Assembly: GCF_000022145.1 (NCBI RefSeq) | Contig: NC_011891.1 | Span: forward strand, 3,268,501-3,332,500 | DNA: 64,000 nucleotides | DNA from: Anaeromyxobacter dehalogenans 2CP-1 | Lineage (GTDB): Bacteria > Myxococcota > Myxococcia > Myxococcales > Anaeromyxobacteraceae | Direction: 5' to 3' | Part shown: positions 61,751-64,000 of the stretch, in pieces | Layout of the letters: each line of letters opens with the position of its first letter | Position numbering within the stretch: the first letter of the stretch is position 1 | The notes under the pieces: model-generated | What the model saw: the letters and a program-made list of their open reading frames with translations, nothing else | Told to the model about the DNA's origin: nothing | Database searches by the model: none | Made by a program: the position numbers and the translations under genes

Positions 61751-63180
61751 TCGCCCACACCTTGCTCGCGCTCGCGCTCTTCGCGACGCCCCTTCCCCCG
61801 GTGGAGCTGGCTGCCGGCGCGCTCCCGCCACTCCGGATCGATCGCTCGGTGGGCGCGGGCTCCGAGCTGGCGCTGGAGGCTGGACAAAACCGCCTGCTCA
61901 TCATCTCCGAGGAGATCGGCCGCGTCGCGGTCGCGGACCCGAGCGTCGCCGACCTGAAGGTCGTCACCACGAACCAGCTCCTCCTCACCGCGAAGAGCTC
62001 GGGCACGACCGACCTCACGCTCTGGAACCGAAGCAACGAGCCGCTCGTCATCGCGCTGGTGGTCACCCGGAACCTGGAGCCGCTCCGCAAGCAGGTGAAG
62101 GACCTGTTCCCCGGCGAAAAGGTGACCATCACGGGCGCGGGCGAACTCGTGATCCTCTCCGGTGAGGTGAGCGACGTCCGCATCCCCGAGCGCCTCGTCG
62201 AGGTCGCCAAGCTCCACGCGAAGCAGGTGGCGAACCTCGTCAAGGTGTCGGGGAACCAGCAGGTGCAGCTCGAGGTCCGCTTCGCCGAGGTGAGCCGGAG
62301 CGGCCTCCGCCAGATCGGGGTGAACCTGTTCCACCAGTCGTCGAACGGCGAGGTGGTCACCGGTATGACGGGCCGCGGGATCATCCCCACCGACCTCGGC
62401 GTCCCCGGGACCGGGACCGCCGGCGCGCCGCCCCCCATCTTCAGGCCGCAGTTCAACAACGGCTTCTCCATGTTCGTGTCGTCGCTCTCGGGCGACTTCC
62501 CGTTCAGCGCGATGCTGAGCCTGCTCGAGCAGAATGGGCTGTCCAAGACGCTCGCCGAGCCGACCCTGGTCACGCTCTCCGGGCAGCAGGCCCGCTTCGT
62601 GGCCGGCGGCGAGCTCCCCATCCCGCTGGGCGGGTCCTTCGGCCAGACCCAGGTCGAGTGGAAGAAGTTCGGCATCCTGCTCGACTTCACCCCGACCGTG
62701 ATCGCGGGCGACACCATCCACCTCGATCTGAAGGCCGAGGTGAGCGACATCGACCAGAGCCTCGCGATCACCATCGGCGGCACCACGATTCCCGGGCTGA
62801 CGTCTCGCCAGAGCGAGACCACCATCCGGCTCGGCGACGGTCAGAGCTTCGCGATCGCCGGCCTCCTGTCCGACCGTGTCCGCTCGCAGATCGAGCGCGT
62901 CCCGCTGCTCGGGAGCATCCCGATCCTGGGCGCCCTGTTCCGCTCGACCCAGTACAAGCGGGAGGAGAGCGAGCTGCTGGTGGTGGTGACCGCGCGCCTC
63001 GCCCGGCCGGTGGCGCCGCACCAGCTCCCGCCGCTCCCGACCGAGCGCGAGCTCAACCACCCCGGCGACATCGAGCTGTTCCTGCTCGGCTGGGACGACG
63101 GCGGCAAGCAGGTCCCGCGGAGCGCGCCGTCGACGCGGCAGGCGGGTGGCCCGAGCGGCGCGCGCGGCTTCGTGCGCTGA
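61747..63180 (+). CDS. cpaC: Secretin CpaC/RcpA (type II/III secretion system protein)
   Basis: A 477-residue outer-membrane channel protein with a short signal peptide. N-terminal pilus-type N domain (RLLIISEEIGRVAVADPSVA), then a BON-like domain, then the secretin domain (about 230-425) with VQLEVRFAEVSRSGLRQIGV and the end motif VPLLGSIPILGALFRSTQYK. It forms the outer-membrane pore of the Flp pilus. The start overlaps the CpaB stop by 4 bases. The C-terminal tail (about 50 residues) is Pro-rich. Confidence 0.93.
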   Translation: MIAHTLLALALFATPLPPVELAAGALPPLRIDRSVGAGSELALEAGQNRLLIISEEIGRVAVADPSVADLKVVTTNQLLLTAKSSGTTDLTLWNRSNEPLVIALVVTRNLEPLRKQVKDLFPGEKVTITGAGELVILSGEVSDVRIPERLVEVAKLHAKQVANLVKVSGNQQVQLEVRFAEVSRSGLRQIGVNLFHQSSNGEVVTGMTGRGIIPTDLGVPGTGTAGAPPPIFRPQFNNGFSMFVSSLSGDFPFSAMLSLLEQNGLSKTLAEPTLVTLSGQQARFVAGGELPIPLGGSFGQTQVEWKKFGILLDFTPTVIAGDTIHLDLKAEVSDIDQSLAITIGGTTIPGLTSRQSETTIRLGDGQSFAIAGLLSDRVRSQIERVPLLGSIPILGALFRSTQYKREESELLVVVTARLARPVAPHQLPPLPTERELNHPGDIELFLLGWDDGGKQVPRSAPSTRQAGGPSGARGFVR

Positions 63181-63190
63181 GGAGCATCAC

Positions 63191-64000
63191 ATGGCGACCG
63201 GTTCCATCCTGCTGGTTGGGGTCGCGACCGCGACCGAGCTGAAGCTCCGGGCCGCCATGCCGGCGACCGGCTTCGTGGCGCTGCCGGCGGGCGGCCGGCA
63301 CGCTCCGGAGCAGCTTCGTGGCCTCGCAGACGCAGCCGCCGTCGCGCTCTCGGACGACGCCGAGGCCTCCTTCCGGCTGGTCCGCCTCCTGGACGCCGCC
63401 GGCATCCGGGTCACGGTCATCGGTCCACGCAAGGACGCGGACCTGATCCTCCGCGCCATGCGGGAGGGAGCGAAGGAGTTCGTGCTCGCGGGCGACGACG
63501 AGACGCTGAAGCAGGTCTTGAGGACGCAGGCGCGGCCCTCGAGAACGGCGGGCGTCGGCACGGTCTACGCCGTGTTCCCTGCCAAAGGGGGCGTGGGCGC
63601 GACGACCGTGGCGACGAACCTGGCCGGCGCGCTGCAGGCGAGCGGTGAGCGGACCTGCCTCGTGGACCTGAACCTGAACATGGGCGACGTGCTCGCGTTC
63701 CTGGACCTCGCGGGCGGGTACTCGATCGCCGACGTCATCGGGAACATGGGCCGGCTCGACCGCGGGCTGCTCGACGCGACGCTGCTCCGCCACGCCTCCG
63801 GGGTGCAGGTCCTCGCGCAGAGCCATCGGATCGAGGACTCTGATCGGGTGGACGCCGAGTCGGTCGCGCAGTTGCTCCAGTTCCTGCGGCTGCACTTCGG
63901 GGCGATAGTCCTCGATGGCCTGCGCAGCTTCGACGACGTCTCGGTCGCGGCGGTGGACGCGAGCGATCGGATCGTGCTGCTGGTCGAGCAGGAGGTCCCG
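63191..64000 (+). CDS. cpaE: CpaE/TadZ-type pilus assembly ATPase, N-terminal part, cut by window edge
   Basis: The first 270 residues. Residues about 5-115 form a receiver-like domain without a clear phospho-Asp, as in TadZ. From about 122 a MinD/ParA-type ATPase begins with the atypical Walker A KGGVGATTVATNL (Lys132), then CLVDLNLNMGDVLAFLDL and HFGAIVLDGL for the Walker B region. TadZ/CpaE localises the pilus machinery to its cell-surface site. The rest of the tad operon (for example the tadA ATPase and tadB/tadC genes) is expected just past the right edge. Confidence 0.9.
   Translation, partial: MATGSILLVGVATATELKLRAAMPATGFVALPAGGRHAPEQLRGLADAAAVALSDDAEASFRLVRLLDAAGIRVTVIGPRKDADLILRAMREGAKEFVLAGDDETLKQVLRTQARPSRTAGVGTVYAVFPAKGGVGATTVATNLAGALQASGERTCLVDLNLNMGDVLAFLDLAGGYSIADVIGNMGRLDRGLLDATLLRHASGVQVLAQSHRIEDSDRVDAESVAQLLQFLRLHFGAIVLDGLRSFDDVSVAAVDASDRIVLLVEQEVP

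Noticed and set aside
1-64000. CRISPR arrays, rRNA genes and insertion-sequence ends
   Set aside because: No spaced direct repeats, rRNA-like conserved stretches or terminal inverted repeats with transposase were seen on reading through the window.

Overview
The window is very GC-rich (third codon positions almost always G or C). It carries multihaem c-type cytochrome lipoproteins, a Ser/Thr kinase with TPRs, a PilZ protein, a tad pilus locus and an NfnAB-like flavoprotein fused to rubrerythrin. Together these point to a facultatively anaerobic, metal-respiring myxobacterium, most likely Anaeromyxobacter; this is an inference from gene content, not from a database search.

Layout. (1) 1-29303: a surface-polysaccharide locus. 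It has two asparagine-synthase-type proteins (one partial at the left edge, one lacking the catalytic Cys), an NAD synthase, an AMP-dependent acyl ligase, seven glycosyltransferases of the GT2 and GT4 types, a Wzx-type flippase, a Wzy/ligase-type membrane protein, a Wzz-type chain-length protein, a WecE/RffA sugar aminotransferase, two acyltransferases, a fused TIM-barrel isomerase/Gfo-Idh-MocA oxidoreductase, an SGNH-like protein, a tandem alpha/beta-hydrolase fusion and two paralogous exported PKD/beta-helix proteins. The ligase, amidotransferase and hydrolase set resembles exosortase-A-associated polysaccharide loci, but no exosortase is inside the window. (2) 29314-32500: one transcription unit, with promoter and terminator visible, for the NfnA-NfnB-zinc ribbon-rubrerythrin fusion. 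(3) 32728-44180: regulatory and housekeeping genes: a PilZ protein, a rhomboid protease, a microprotein, an ECF-like sigma factor, a Ser/Thr kinase, a VOC protein, a candidate selenoprotein with two in-frame TGA codons, an aromatic amino acid hydroxylase and an ABC-F ATPase. (4) 44297-48201: a response regulator, a small membrane protein and a Na+/solute-symporter histidine kinase. (5) 48240-49972: a rearranged island with HNH and integrase pseudogenes and a small GIY-YIG-like gene. (6) 50038-55672: a DUF1015 protein, a zinc-ribbon microprotein and two CxxxxCH/CxxCH cytochrome lipoproteins with a sigma-54-type promoter and a shared upstream 14-mer. (7) 55747-59078: NYN-LOTUS, SDR and polytopic membrane proteins. 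(8) 59477-64000: the start of a tad (Flp pilus) operon, running off the right edge.

The observations most worth following are the twin-TGA candidate selenoprotein at 39946-40557, whose two TGA codons sit in a repeated Gly-x-Gly-TGA-Gly context with a hairpin loop 18-19 nt behind each, and the NfnAB-rubrerythrin fusion at 29378-32413. No CRISPR array, rRNA or convincing tRNA was seen.
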